DNA of 64,000 nt from Chitinophaga japonensis (lineage in GTDB: Bacteria > Bacteroidota > Bacteroidia > Chitinophagales > Chitinophagaceae). The notes under the pieces were generated by a model. That model did no database searches, was not told where the DNA came from, and saw only the letters and a program-made list of their open reading frames with translations. A program made the translations under genes and the position numbers. Where the stretch lies: NCBI RefSeq assembly GCF_007830125.1, contig NZ_VLLG01000002.1, positions 1,558,550 through 1,622,549 of the forward strand, in the 5' to 3' direction. Positions 49,159 through 57,091 of the stretch are shown piece by piece (the first letter of the stretch is position 1; each line of letters begins with the position of its first letter).

Positions 49159-51579
49159 ATGTTCCGCAACTACCTGAAAATAGCCTGGCGTAACCTGTGG
49201 AAGTCGAGGCTGCTCACTGCTGTGAACATCCTGGGCCTGGCAGTGGCCTTTACCGCCAGCATACTGCTGGTATTAACGGCAGCACGCGAGTTTTCTTTTG
49301 ATCAGTTTCATGATCATAAGCAACAGTTGCAGCAGCTATATATATCCGTGCATCATGTGCAGGGAACGGAAGAACGCTCCAACCTGCCGATGCCGCTTAC
49401 GCCCGCCCTCAAGCAGGAGTTCCCGGAAGTAAAGGCGGCCAGCCGCTTTATGGATGCCAGCGGTATGGTGCGCTATCGCGATAAAATGTACGGATCGGAT
49501 GTAATGGGAGTAGACCCGGATTTCCTGCGCATGTTTTCCTTTCCGCTGCTAAGCGGGGAAAAGCAGCAGCCCTTGCGCAGCTTGAGTAATGTGGTGATCA
49601 CGGAAAGGATGGCCCGGAAAATATTCGGGTCGGCAGAGCCGGTAGGGCAGTCCCTGGAAATGTACCTGGAAGGCAGGTGGAAGACCTTTATAGTGAGCGC
49701 AGTGGCGGAAGATGTGCCGGACAATTCCAGCCTGGAGTTTGACATGCTGTGCCGTTTTGAGCACGTGCCGGCTTACGCCGACCAGAAAGATGCCTGGAAC
49801 AGCAGCACTCATGAGGTGTTTGTACAGTTGTCCGACCAGGCTACTGCAGCGGCGTTTGAACGGCGCGCCAAAACATTCGTCAATAAATATTTCGCGGAAG
49901 GTATCCGTAACCTGCAGCGGGACGGCGCCGTTCCCGGGAAGGATGGAGCGCTCATCGGCCTGCACCTGATGCCGCTGACCGATATACATTTCAACAGCAT
50001 CAGTTCTTCCGGCGGCGCTATCAGCAGGTTCTATCCTTACATGCTGCTGCTGATCGGTATTTTTATATTGTTCATCGCCTGCGTCAATTTTATGAACCTG
50101 ACCATTGCCGGGGCCTTCAGCCGCTCCCGGGAAATAGGTATGCGCAAAATACTGGGTGCTTTCAGAGGGCAGGTGATCATGCAACTGTGGGGCGAGGCCG
50201 TACTGGTATGCGGGCTGGCCCTGCTGGCAGGTATGGCGATGGCTTATTTCCTGCTGCCCGGGTACAATGCGCTGTTCAGCAACCGGCTCAGCCTGAACCT
50301 GCTGAGGCAGCCATGGCTGCTACCGGGATTGTTCCTGGTCTTTGTGCTGGTGACGCTGGTGGCCGGCGGCTACCCCGCGCTCATGATCGCCCGCCTCAAT
50401 ACTATCAAGGTACTGAAAGGGAGCCTGCTTACGGGCAGGTCCAACCGCGTGCGCAATGTACTGATCGTTACCCAGTTTGTGATCTCCTCCCTGCTGATAT
50501 GCTGCACGCTCATTGCCTGGCAGCAATTGAACTATCTCCGTAAAAAACCGTTGGGCTACAGTAAAGAGCAGGTGATCAGCATTCCGGTGCCTTACAATGT
50601 AGATGCGGAGCTGGCCCTGACACGCATGCGGAACCAGCTCTCCGGCCATGCCGGCATCCTGGCGGTTACCGGCACGGATATTAATATGGGCCGCGGCCGG
50701 GATGGCTCTTCCGCTACCTCGATCGTATCATTTGATTACAAGGGCCGGGAAGTGCGGTCCCACTGGCTGCGGGTGGACTATGATTATGTAGGCGCAATGG
50801 GGCTGCAACTGGTGGCCGGCCGGGATTTTTCCCGGGCCTACGGCACGGACTCCAGCGCGCTGCTGATCAATGAGAAAATGGCGGCGCAACTGGGCGGCAT
50901 GGAGGCTGCGCTGGGCGCACTGTTGCCGGTAGAGGACAGCGCACATCCCCAGCAGGTGATCGGTATCGTAAAAGATTTTAACTTTAAATCCCTGAAAGAG
51001 GAAATAGGCCCGCTTACCTTGAATATAAATAAGGAATGGCCCCTGCAATACATATTTGTAAAAGTAGCTGCCGGCAACCTGCCCGGCTATATGAACCTGG
51101 TAAAGCAGCAGTGGCAGGCCCTGTACCCCGGCAGCAGCACTGATCCTTCTTTCCTGGATGAGAATACAGACCGCCAGTACCGCAGGGAGCAGCGTTTTTC
51201 CGGTATATTCATCAGCGCCGCCGTACTGGCCATTATTATTTCTTGTATGGGGTTGTTTGCCATCTCGGTGCTGATCATGACCCGGCGTACCCGGGAAGTG
51301 GGGGTGCGCAAGGTCCTGGGCGCCAGTGTAGCAGGCATCGTTACCCTGCTGTCAAAAGATTTTGTGAAGCTGGTACTGCTGTCGGTAATGATCGCCAGCC
51401 CGGTAGCCTGGTATATTATGGAGCAATGGCTGCAGCATTACGCCTACCGTATCCCGGTGAATATAGGCGTGTTTCTCCTGGCCGGCGCCATTGCGCTGCT
51501 GGTAGCCGTTATCACGGTCAGTATCCAGTCGGTGCGGGCCGCGTTAATGAACCCGGTAAAGTCTATCAGAACGGAATAA
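49159..51579 (+). CDS. FtsX/MacB-type permease 4
   Basis: 806 residues. It opens MFRNYLKIAWRNLWKSRLLT, contains IAGAFSRSREIGMRKILGAF in the middle and RRTREVGVRKVLGASVAGIV near the C-terminus, ending MNPVKSIRTE. The closing segment resembles permease 2 most (both have ASVAGIV/ASIAGIV TLLSKDF), pointing to a duplication pair. It is followed 10 bp later by the second ATPase. Confidence 0.92.
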   Translation: MFRNYLKIAWRNLWKSRLLTAVNILGLAVAFTASILLVLTAAREFSFDQFHDHKQQLQQLYISVHHVQGTEERSNLPMPLTPALKQEFPEVKAASRFMDASGMVRYRDKMYGSDVMGVDPDFLRMFSFPLLSGEKQQPLRSLSNVVITERMARKIFGSAEPVGQSLEMYLEGRWKTFIVSAVAEDVPDNSSLEFDMLCRFEHVPAYADQKDAWNSSTHEVFVQLSDQATAAAFERRAKTFVNKYFAEGIRNLQRDGAVPGKDGALIGLHLMPLTDIHFNSISSSGGAISRFYPYMLLLIGIFILFIACVNFMNLTIAGAFSRSREIGMRKILGAFRGQVIMQLWGEAVLVCGLALLAGMAMAYFLLPGYNALFSNRLSLNLLRQPWLLPGLFLVFVLVTLVAGGYPALMIARLNTIKVLKGSLLTGRSNRVRNVLIVTQFVISSLLICCTLIAWQQLNYLRKKPLGYSKEQVISIPVPYNVDAELALTRMRNQLSGHAGILAVTGTDINMGRGRDGSSATSIVSFDYKGREVRSHWLRVDYDYVGAMGLQLVAGRDFSRAYGTDSSALLINEKMAAQLGGMEAALGALLPVEDSAHPQQVIGIVKDFNFKSLKEEIGPLTLNINKEWPLQYIFVKVAAGNLPGYMNLVKQQWQALYPGSSTDPSFLDENTDRQYRREQRFSGIFISAAVLAIIISCMGLFAISVLIMTRRTREVGVRKVLGASVAGIVTLLSKDFVKLVLLSVMIASPVAWYIMEQWLQHYAYRIPVNIGVFLLAGAIALLVAVITVSIQSVRAALMNPVKSIRTE

Positions 51580-51589
51580 AATACAAGCT

Positions 51590-52252
51590 ATGATACAATT
51601 AAAACATATTTCAAAGCATTACCCGGTTGGATTTGGTAAAAATGCAGTACTGGATGATATAGACCTAACCATACATGCAGGCGAGTTTGTATCCATTATG
51701 GGCCCGTCCGGATCTGGAAAATCTACCCTGCTGCATATCCTGGGGCTGCTGGAAGAGCCGTCTGGCGGAGAATACCTGTTTGAAGGGGAGCCGGTGCATA
51801 AAATGAGCGAGAAAAAACGCACCCAGTTGCACCGGGGCAGTATTGGCTTTGTATTTCAGGCCTATCACCTGATCGATGAGCTGACCGTTTATGAAAATAT
51901 AGAAACCCCACTATTGTATAAGAACGTGCCCTCCTCAGAACGTAAAAGCCGGGTGGCCGATGTGCTGGACCGCTTTAACATTGTGGCCAAAAAAGATCTC
52001 TTTCCCAACCAGCTTTCCGGCGGCCAGCAGCAGTTGGTAGGCATTGCCAGGGCCATTGTGGCGGAGCCGCGGGTGATCTTCGCGGACGAGCCTACGGGGA
52101 ACCTGCATTCCGACCAGGCCCGGGTGATCATGCAACTGTTCAAGCACCTCAATGAAACCGACAAGATCACTATTGTGCAGGTAACGCACTCCGAACAAAA
52201 CGCAGCTTTCGGGCACCGGGTCATAGAGATCAGGGACGGAAAGATCCGGTGA
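51590..52252 (+). CDS. ABC transporter ATPase, MacB/LolD type (second)
   Basis: 220 residues. Walker A GPSGSGKST, Q-loop VFQAYHLIDELTVYENIETP, signature LSGGQQQLVGIARA (Leu replaces the usual Arg after QQQ), Walker B VIFADEPTGNLHS and His in VTHSEQ. It is clearly paralogous to the first ATPase (LIDELTV, VPSSERK shared). Having an ATPase at both ends of the permease array suggests two exporters or permease-ATPase swapping. Confidence 0.93.
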   Translation: MIQLKHISKHYPVGFGKNAVLDDIDLTIHAGEFVSIMGPSGSGKSTLLHILGLLEEPSGGEYLFEGEPVHKMSEKKRTQLHRGSIGFVFQAYHLIDELTVYENIETPLLYKNVPSSERKSRVADVLDRFNIVAKKDLFPNQLSGGQQQLVGIARAIVAEPRVIFADEPTGNLHSDQARVIMQLFKHLNETDKITIVQVTHSEQNAAFGHRVIEIRDGKIR

Positions 52253-52414
52253 TTCGCCTCGTAAACATGCAATAAACCGGCATTTAACATACATTTCAGA
52301 AAAAACTATAAATAAAATGCTATGTTTTATATTAAATTAGTGTGGCCATCTGCCATACCTAATAAAAATTTGCCTTTTATAAAGAAGTGGCTAAGGCTGT
52401 CATCACAATTACCA

Positions 52415-52422
52415 TATTTTTG
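52415..52422 (+). promoter_or_regulatory. Possible -7 box (TATTTTTG) before the tolC-type gene
   Basis: It fits TAnnTTTG but lies only 7 bp before the ATG at 52430, which would give an almost leaderless mRNA. No -33 element is evident. It is a weak candidate for a separate promoter within the export cluster. Confidence 0.25.
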
Positions 52423-52429
52423 TTACGCT

Positions 52430-53866
52430 ATGAAGTTATACCAACTTCCGGGAGCTTTCCTGGTATTCTGTTTATTGTTTGCTAACACTGGAACCGCCCA
52501 GGATACCTGGAGCCTCAAACGTTGTGTGGATTATGCGATGGCCAACAATATTTCCATTAAACAGCAGGACGTACAAAGGCGTTTTGCCGAGCTGACGCTC
52601 AAGCAAAGCCAATTGTCCCAGATACCCACCCTGAGCGGGAATGTGAGCGGTAATTATAACGCGGGCCGTAGTGTGAACCCCACGACTTACACATATGAAA
52701 CGACCGGCTTCTTTTCATCCAATGCCAGCTTAAGCACCAGCGTGACCCTGTTCAACTGGTTTTCAAGGCGGAATACTATTGCCTCCAATACCTACCAGGC
52801 GCATGCATCCCGTTTTTTGCTGGAAAAGGCAAAGAATGACGTGTCCTTTAACATAGCATCCGCCTTTTTGCAGATACTGCAGAACAATGAGCAGGTGCAT
52901 GTGAATGAAACGCAGTTGGAGCTTACCAAAGCCCAACTGGCCAATACGGAGAAGCTGGTGATTGCCGGCTCCGTGCCGGAAAGCAACCAGGCCGACCTGG
53001 AGGCGCAACTGGCCAGGGACAGCGCCAACCTGATCACGGCGCAGAATAATGTGACCCTGTCCATCCTGCAGATGAAAGCCCTCCTGAACCTGGATTTTGA
53101 TATACCTTTTAAGCCGGAGATACCAGCCAATATTGCCAATATCCCGCTGCCCCGCCTGAGCGAGGTAGACCCGGAAATGGTGTACAGCGCTTCCCTGGCC
53201 ACCAACCCGCTGGTAAGGGCCGATTCGCTGCTGATCAAAGCCATGGAAAGATCGGTGGCTGCTGCAAAAGGAGCAATGCTTCCTACCTTATCCCTTTCGG
53301 CAGGTATAGGTACTAACTATTCCAATAATGTGACAGAACAGGTGATTACCGGGTTTTCTACAGATACAATAGGTAGTGTAGATGTAAATGGCGCCCACTA
53401 TGCCGTTACAAGGCCGGGTATTAATACCACTTCCCGAAAGATACCTTTCGGCAACCAGATCAGCAACAACTTCCAGCAACAGGTTGGCGTAAGTCTCAGC
53501 ATTCCCATCCTGAACGGCTGGCAACTGCGTACCAATTATAAAAGGGCCAAGCTGGACCTGTATAACCAGCAACTGACCCGCGACCAGGATAACCAACAGC
53601 TCCGGCAGGATATTTATACCGCCCATGCCAACGCTGTAGCCGCCATACAAAAATTCTATGCCGCCAGCAAAGGAGTGGATGCTTCGCAAAAAGCCTTTGA
53701 TTTTGCCACCAAACGGTTTAATTTAGGTTTAATGAACACGATCGATTATATTACCACGCAGAATAATTTGTTCCAGGCCCAGATCAACAAAGTATCGGCC
53801 CAATATGATTATATTTTCAGAATGAAACTGCTGGAGTTTTACCGGGACCAGAAAATAACCCTGTAA
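52430..53866 (+). CDS. TolC-family outer membrane efflux protein
   Basis: 478 residues from the ATG at 52430. The signal peptide (LPGAFLVFCLLFANTGTAQ) is cleaved before DTWSLKRCVDYAMANN, the usual opening of TolC repeats. Two long coiled-coil helical regions rich in Gln, Asn, Ala and Leu alternate with beta-barrel strands (SLSTSVTLFNWFSRRNTI and QVGVSLSIPILNGWQLRTNY). It forms the trimeric outer-membrane channel. It lies 178 bp after the second ATPase and 28 bp before the second adaptor. Confidence 0.94.
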   Translation: MKLYQLPGAFLVFCLLFANTGTAQDTWSLKRCVDYAMANNISIKQQDVQRRFAELTLKQSQLSQIPTLSGNVSGNYNAGRSVNPTTYTYETTGFFSSNASLSTSVTLFNWFSRRNTIASNTYQAHASRFLLEKAKNDVSFNIASAFLQILQNNEQVHVNETQLELTKAQLANTEKLVIAGSVPESNQADLEAQLARDSANLITAQNNVTLSILQMKALLNLDFDIPFKPEIPANIANIPLPRLSEVDPEMVYSASLATNPLVRADSLLIKAMERSVAAAKGAMLPTLSLSAGIGTNYSNNVTEQVITGFSTDTIGSVDVNGAHYAVTRPGINTTSRKIPFGNQISNNFQQQVGVSLSIPILNGWQLRTNYKRAKLDLYNQQLTRDQDNQQLRQDIYTAHANAVAAIQKFYAASKGVDASQKAFDFATKRFNLGLMNTIDYITTQNNLFQAQINKVSAQYDYIFRMKLLEFYRDQKITL

Positions 53867-53894
53867 ATCCCGTGCCTTAGTAATAAACCGCTCT

Positions 53895-55283
53895 ATGAAG
53901 AAAAAGACACTTTATTGGATAATTGGTAGCCTGGTAGCGCTCATTGTATTATTGCTGGTGCTCAAAGCCTCCGGTGTGATCGGTAAGGATGAAGGTACCC
54001 GCGTGGCTGTAGACAAGGCTACCGCCAGGGATATCATTGAGGTAGTGGCCGCTACCGGTAAGATCTATCCCGAAGTGGAAGTAAAAGTGAGCTCCGATGT
54101 TTCCGGCGAGATTGTGGACCTGCCCGTAGAAGAAGGAGATTCCGTGAAAAAGGGACAGGTGCTGGTAAGGATCTATGCGGACATTTACGGTTCCCAGCGC
54201 GACAAGGCCATGGCCGCCCTTAGCCAGTCGCAGGCGCAGATGGCCAATTCCGCTGCCGCCCTGAATGCCTACAAGGCCAAGCTGGAGCAGTACAAGGCTG
54301 CTTATGACCGTAACAAAGAGCTGTTTGCACAGAAAGTAGTGTCCAGGAGCGAGTTTGAATCAGCAGAATCCGCCTACCGTTCCGCCCTGGCAGATTACAA
54401 TGCCGCGGTACAGCAGGTGAACAGTTATAAATATGCAGTGGCCAGCGCACAGGCCAGCCTTACGGAAGCCAACAAGAACCTGGGCCGTACCACTATCGTA
54501 TCGCCCATGCATGGCATTGTTTCCCTGCTGCCGGTAAAGAAAGGCGAGCGCGTAGTAGGCACCCTGCAAATGACCGGTACGGAGATCATGCGCATTGCAG
54601 ACCTGAGCGTGATGGAAGTACAGGTGGATGTAGGCGAAAATGATATTCCCCGCGTGAAATACGGCGATACCGCGGTGATTGAGGTGGATGCCTACAACGA
54701 CCGCAAGTTCAAAGGGATCGTTACCCAGATAGCCAGCTCCAGCAAGGGAGCGGCTACCGCTTCCACTACAGGTACCACCTCCTCCGCGGAGCAGGTAACC
54801 AGCTATATTGTACACATCCGCATTCTGAACAGCAGCTATAAAGACCTGATCGATCCTTCGCGTCCCAAGAACTTCGCCTTCCGCCCGGGTATGAGCGCCA
54901 GCGTGGATATACAGACCCGCCGCAAGAAACAGGCGCTGTCGGTGCCCATCAACGCGGTGACCACCCGCGAGGTGGAAGTTGGCCAAAAGGACAGCATTCC
55001 GAAAAAGGCCATTGCTGCCGAAGAGGGCTCACCTGCTGCCAAAGCCGCCGCTGCCAGGAAAGATACCCGCGAGGTGGTGTTTGTACTGCAAAAGGACAAT
55101 ACCGTGAAGCAGGTGGAAGTGAAAACCGGTATCCAGGATGATAACTACATCGAGATACTGTCCGGACTGCAGCCCGGCGACCAGGTAGTAAGCGGCCCCT
55201 ATGCCGCCGTTTCCCGTGATCTGAAAGCAGGGAAAAAAGTAAAAGTAGTACCTGCCGCCCAGTTGTTTGAGGGCGCAAAATAA
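53895..55283 (+). CDS. Periplasmic adaptor (membrane fusion) protein, second copy
   Basis: 462 residues. An N-terminal span (LYWIIGSLVALIVLLLVLKA) is followed by the lipoyl half VSGEIVDLPVEEGDSVKKGQ, a coiled-coil hairpin (residues about 95-185) and the return half GRTTIVSPMHGIVSLLPVKK. Beta-barrel and membrane-proximal domains complete it, ending LSGLQPGDQVVSGPYAAV. It resembles MacA. Its sequence is distant from the first adaptor, so the cluster has two adaptor types for one channel. Confidence 0.92.
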   Translation: MKKKTLYWIIGSLVALIVLLLVLKASGVIGKDEGTRVAVDKATARDIIEVVAATGKIYPEVEVKVSSDVSGEIVDLPVEEGDSVKKGQVLVRIYADIYGSQRDKAMAALSQSQAQMANSAAALNAYKAKLEQYKAAYDRNKELFAQKVVSRSEFESAESAYRSALADYNAAVQQVNSYKYAVASAQASLTEANKNLGRTTIVSPMHGIVSLLPVKKGERVVGTLQMTGTEIMRIADLSVMEVQVDVGENDIPRVKYGDTAVIEVDAYNDRKFKGIVTQIASSSKGAATASTTGTTSSAEQVTSYIVHIRILNSSYKDLIDPSRPKNFAFRPGMSASVDIQTRRKKQALSVPINAVTTREVEVGQKDSIPKKAIAAEEGSPAAKAAAARKDTREVVFVLQKDNTVKQVEVKTGIQDDNYIEILSGLQPGDQVVSGPYAAVSRDLKAGKKVKVVPAAQLFEGAK

Positions 55284-55337
55284 TGGAGTGAAGGCGTCAC
55301 TTTTCACTTTTTAGTTATTTTGCGGAAAATTCAACGG

Positions 55338-56363
55338 TTGAGCAAGACATATAAAACGGGCATTATCGGCAGTGGCAGTTGGGCTACTGCACTGGCAAAA
55401 ATACTAACGGACAACGGGCAGCAGGTAAACTGGTGGATCAGGAATGAGGACACCATCCGCCATATGCAGTTGCGCCATCACAACAAGCATTATCTCACCT
55501 CTGTATATTTTGACACCCACCTGCTGCAACTCAGCAGTGACCTGCAGCAGGTAGCAGCCGCCAGCGAAGTGCTGATACTGGCTGTGCCGTCGGCTTTCCT
55601 GGAGGAATCCCTGCAGGTATTACCGCCAACCGTCCTGCAAGGGAAAAAAGTGATATCCGCCATTAAGGGAATGATCCCGGACAGCAACCTGCTGATCAAT
55701 GAATACCTGGCCGATTGTTTTAACCTGCCACCGGAACAGTACTTTACCCTTACAGGCCCCTGCCATGCGGAGGAAATCGCCAACGAAAAATTATCCTATC
55801 TCACTTTCTCCGGCCTGCACCTGGATGATGCGCAAAACATGGCCGACCTTTTTACCAACAGCTACCTGCAAACTACCGTCAACAATGATGTGACCGGTGT
55901 GCAACTGGCCGCTGTGCTGAAGAACATCTATGCGATGGGCGCCGGTATAGCGCACGGCCTGGAGTATGGCGATAATTTTCTGAGTGTGCTGATCGCCAAC
56001 TGCTTCCGGGAAATGCAGCATTTCCTGGAAAAGTATACCGCCTGGGCCGGCCCGGCGCAGGGGCCGGAGGTGCAGCATAACTACACGGCCAGCGCCTACC
56101 TGGGCGACCTGCTGGTAACCTGCTACTCCCTGCACAGCCGCAACCGCACCTTTGGCAACATGATCGGCAAAGGCTACAGCGTAAAAGCCGCGCAATTGGA
56201 GCTGAACATGATAGCGGAAGGCTATTACGCCAGCAAATGCATTTATGAAATGAACGATGCCATAGGCGCCTATATGCCTGTGGCGCAGGCCGTATATGCG
56301 GTACTGTGGGAGCACCTGAACGCCACGGAGGCATTCCTGGCGCTGGAAAAGGGATTTGTATGA
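55338..56363 (+). CDS. gpsA: NAD(P)H-dependent glycerol-3-phosphate dehydrogenase
   Basis: 341 residues from the TTG at 55338 (MSKTYKTGIIGSGSWATALA); a TTG at 55320 would add six residues. The Rossmann motif IGSGSWATALAKIL is followed by the catalytic Lys in the ISAIKGMIPDSN block, LTGPCHAEEIANEKLSYLTF, LAAVLKNIYAMGAGIAHGLE, and the GDLLVTCYSLHSRNRTFGNM block. It reduces dihydroxyacetone phosphate to sn-glycerol-3-phosphate for phospholipid synthesis. A TATTTTG sequence just upstream is a near-match to the -7 box. Confidence 0.95.
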   Translation: MSKTYKTGIIGSGSWATALAKILTDNGQQVNWWIRNEDTIRHMQLRHHNKHYLTSVYFDTHLLQLSSDLQQVAAASEVLILAVPSAFLEESLQVLPPTVLQGKKVISAIKGMIPDSNLLINEYLADCFNLPPEQYFTLTGPCHAEEIANEKLSYLTFSGLHLDDAQNMADLFTNSYLQTTVNNDVTGVQLAAVLKNIYAMGAGIAHGLEYGDNFLSVLIANCFREMQHFLEKYTAWAGPAQGPEVQHNYTASAYLGDLLVTCYSLHSRNRTFGNMIGKGYSVKAAQLELNMIAEGYYASKCIYEMNDAIGAYMPVAQAVYAVLWEHLNATEAFLALEKGFV

Positions 56364-56366
56364 TAC

Positions 56367-56434
56367 CAAAAAAAGCCGGGCCGCAAGTCATTTTTTAATG
56401 GTTGGCTGAAATGACATCTGCATAATGGCCCGGC
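56367..56434 (-). terminator. Terminator for the 79-residue gene
   Basis: On the minus strand GCCGGGCC (complement of 56427-56434) pairs with GGCCCGGC (complement of 56375-56382), with an inner GTCATTT/AAATGAC pair, followed by a T-run (the A-run at 56367-56374). On the plus strand it can also act as a weaker end for gpsA. Confidence 0.6.
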
Positions 56435-56504
56435 CGGCTGTTAGTGGTTTTAGACCAGATTTGAAAACAAACCTTATAGCAATCAGGCTGCTGACCGGTT
56501 GGTA

Positions 56505-56744
56505 TTATATAAGCTGCTTGGTATTATTAAAGTAATGCCGGATCATCCATTCAATATGCGGCAATAGTGCAGTGTCCGGCAACTGGCTGTCGCTTACCGG
56601 CAAAATTTTATCCTGCTCCGTCAGGGAATATTCCATTTGCACGCCTTCTACCGTTACACGGAATTTCCTTTCCTTAGCAATTTTCTTCAGGCAGATCCTT
56701 TTGGGAACGCCATTTACCTTAAATGTACAGGCAAGGTTTCTCAT
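56505..56744 (-). CDS. Small hypothetical protein
   Basis: 79 residues, family not recognised. The N-terminal half is basic and beta-rich (FKVNGVPKRICLKKIAKERK, then FRVTVEGVQMEYSL) and the C-terminal half is more acidic and helical, ending PHIEWMIRHYFNNTKQLI. No signal peptide and no Cys cluster. It has its own good terminator, which supports it being real. It lies alone on the minus strand between gpsA and the glycosyltransferase operon. Confidence 0.6.
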   Translation of the reverse strand: MRNLACTFKVNGVPKRICLKKIAKERKFRVTVEGVQMEYSLTEQDKILPVSDSQLPDTALLPHIEWMIRHYFNNTKQLI

Positions 56745-56976
56745 GCGTAGATTTTTTTAATGTCCCAATAAAATAGTGCTTTCTAAAATAGATATGGTTG
56801 ATACCTGGTGAGGTAACGCCTGATCACAAATCTAGCCGCTACCATTTATTTAATTGTGAATTTGATGTTAATGCCCCAAAGAAAATTTCCATTTCATATA
56901 TCCTGTTTTTTCGAAAGGTGTGGTCCGGGTAATGTGGAGCACACGAAAAAATTGTAGAGTTTTTTCTACAGGTTTG
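56745..56976. other. Spacer upstream of the glycosyltransferase operon
   Basis: No gene is supportable between 56745 and 57091. It contains a short GTAGA-N6-TCTAC dyad (56954-56969) directly upstream of the -24/-12 promoter, and no convincing Bacteroidota -7 box on the plus strand. Confidence 0.45.
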
Positions 56977-56992
56977 GGGCAGTCTTCCTGCA
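56977..56992 (+). promoter_or_regulatory. -24/-12 (sigma-54) type promoter of the glycosyltransferase operon
   Basis: GGGCAGTCTTCCTGCA has GG and GC 10 bp apart with GGCA and TGCA flanks, a good fit to TGGCAyr-N4-TTGCA. A start near 57003 leaves a leader of about 89 nt. A sigma-54 activator is encoded in the same operon, so autoregulation is possible. Confidence 0.5.
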
Positions 56993-57091
56993 TGACACAG
57001 CCGCACACTAACACCGCTGTGGTTGGATTGATATTTGGAACAACTGAATACCAGGTAGGATAATGAACCTATACGCGAAAAAATATTGTTT

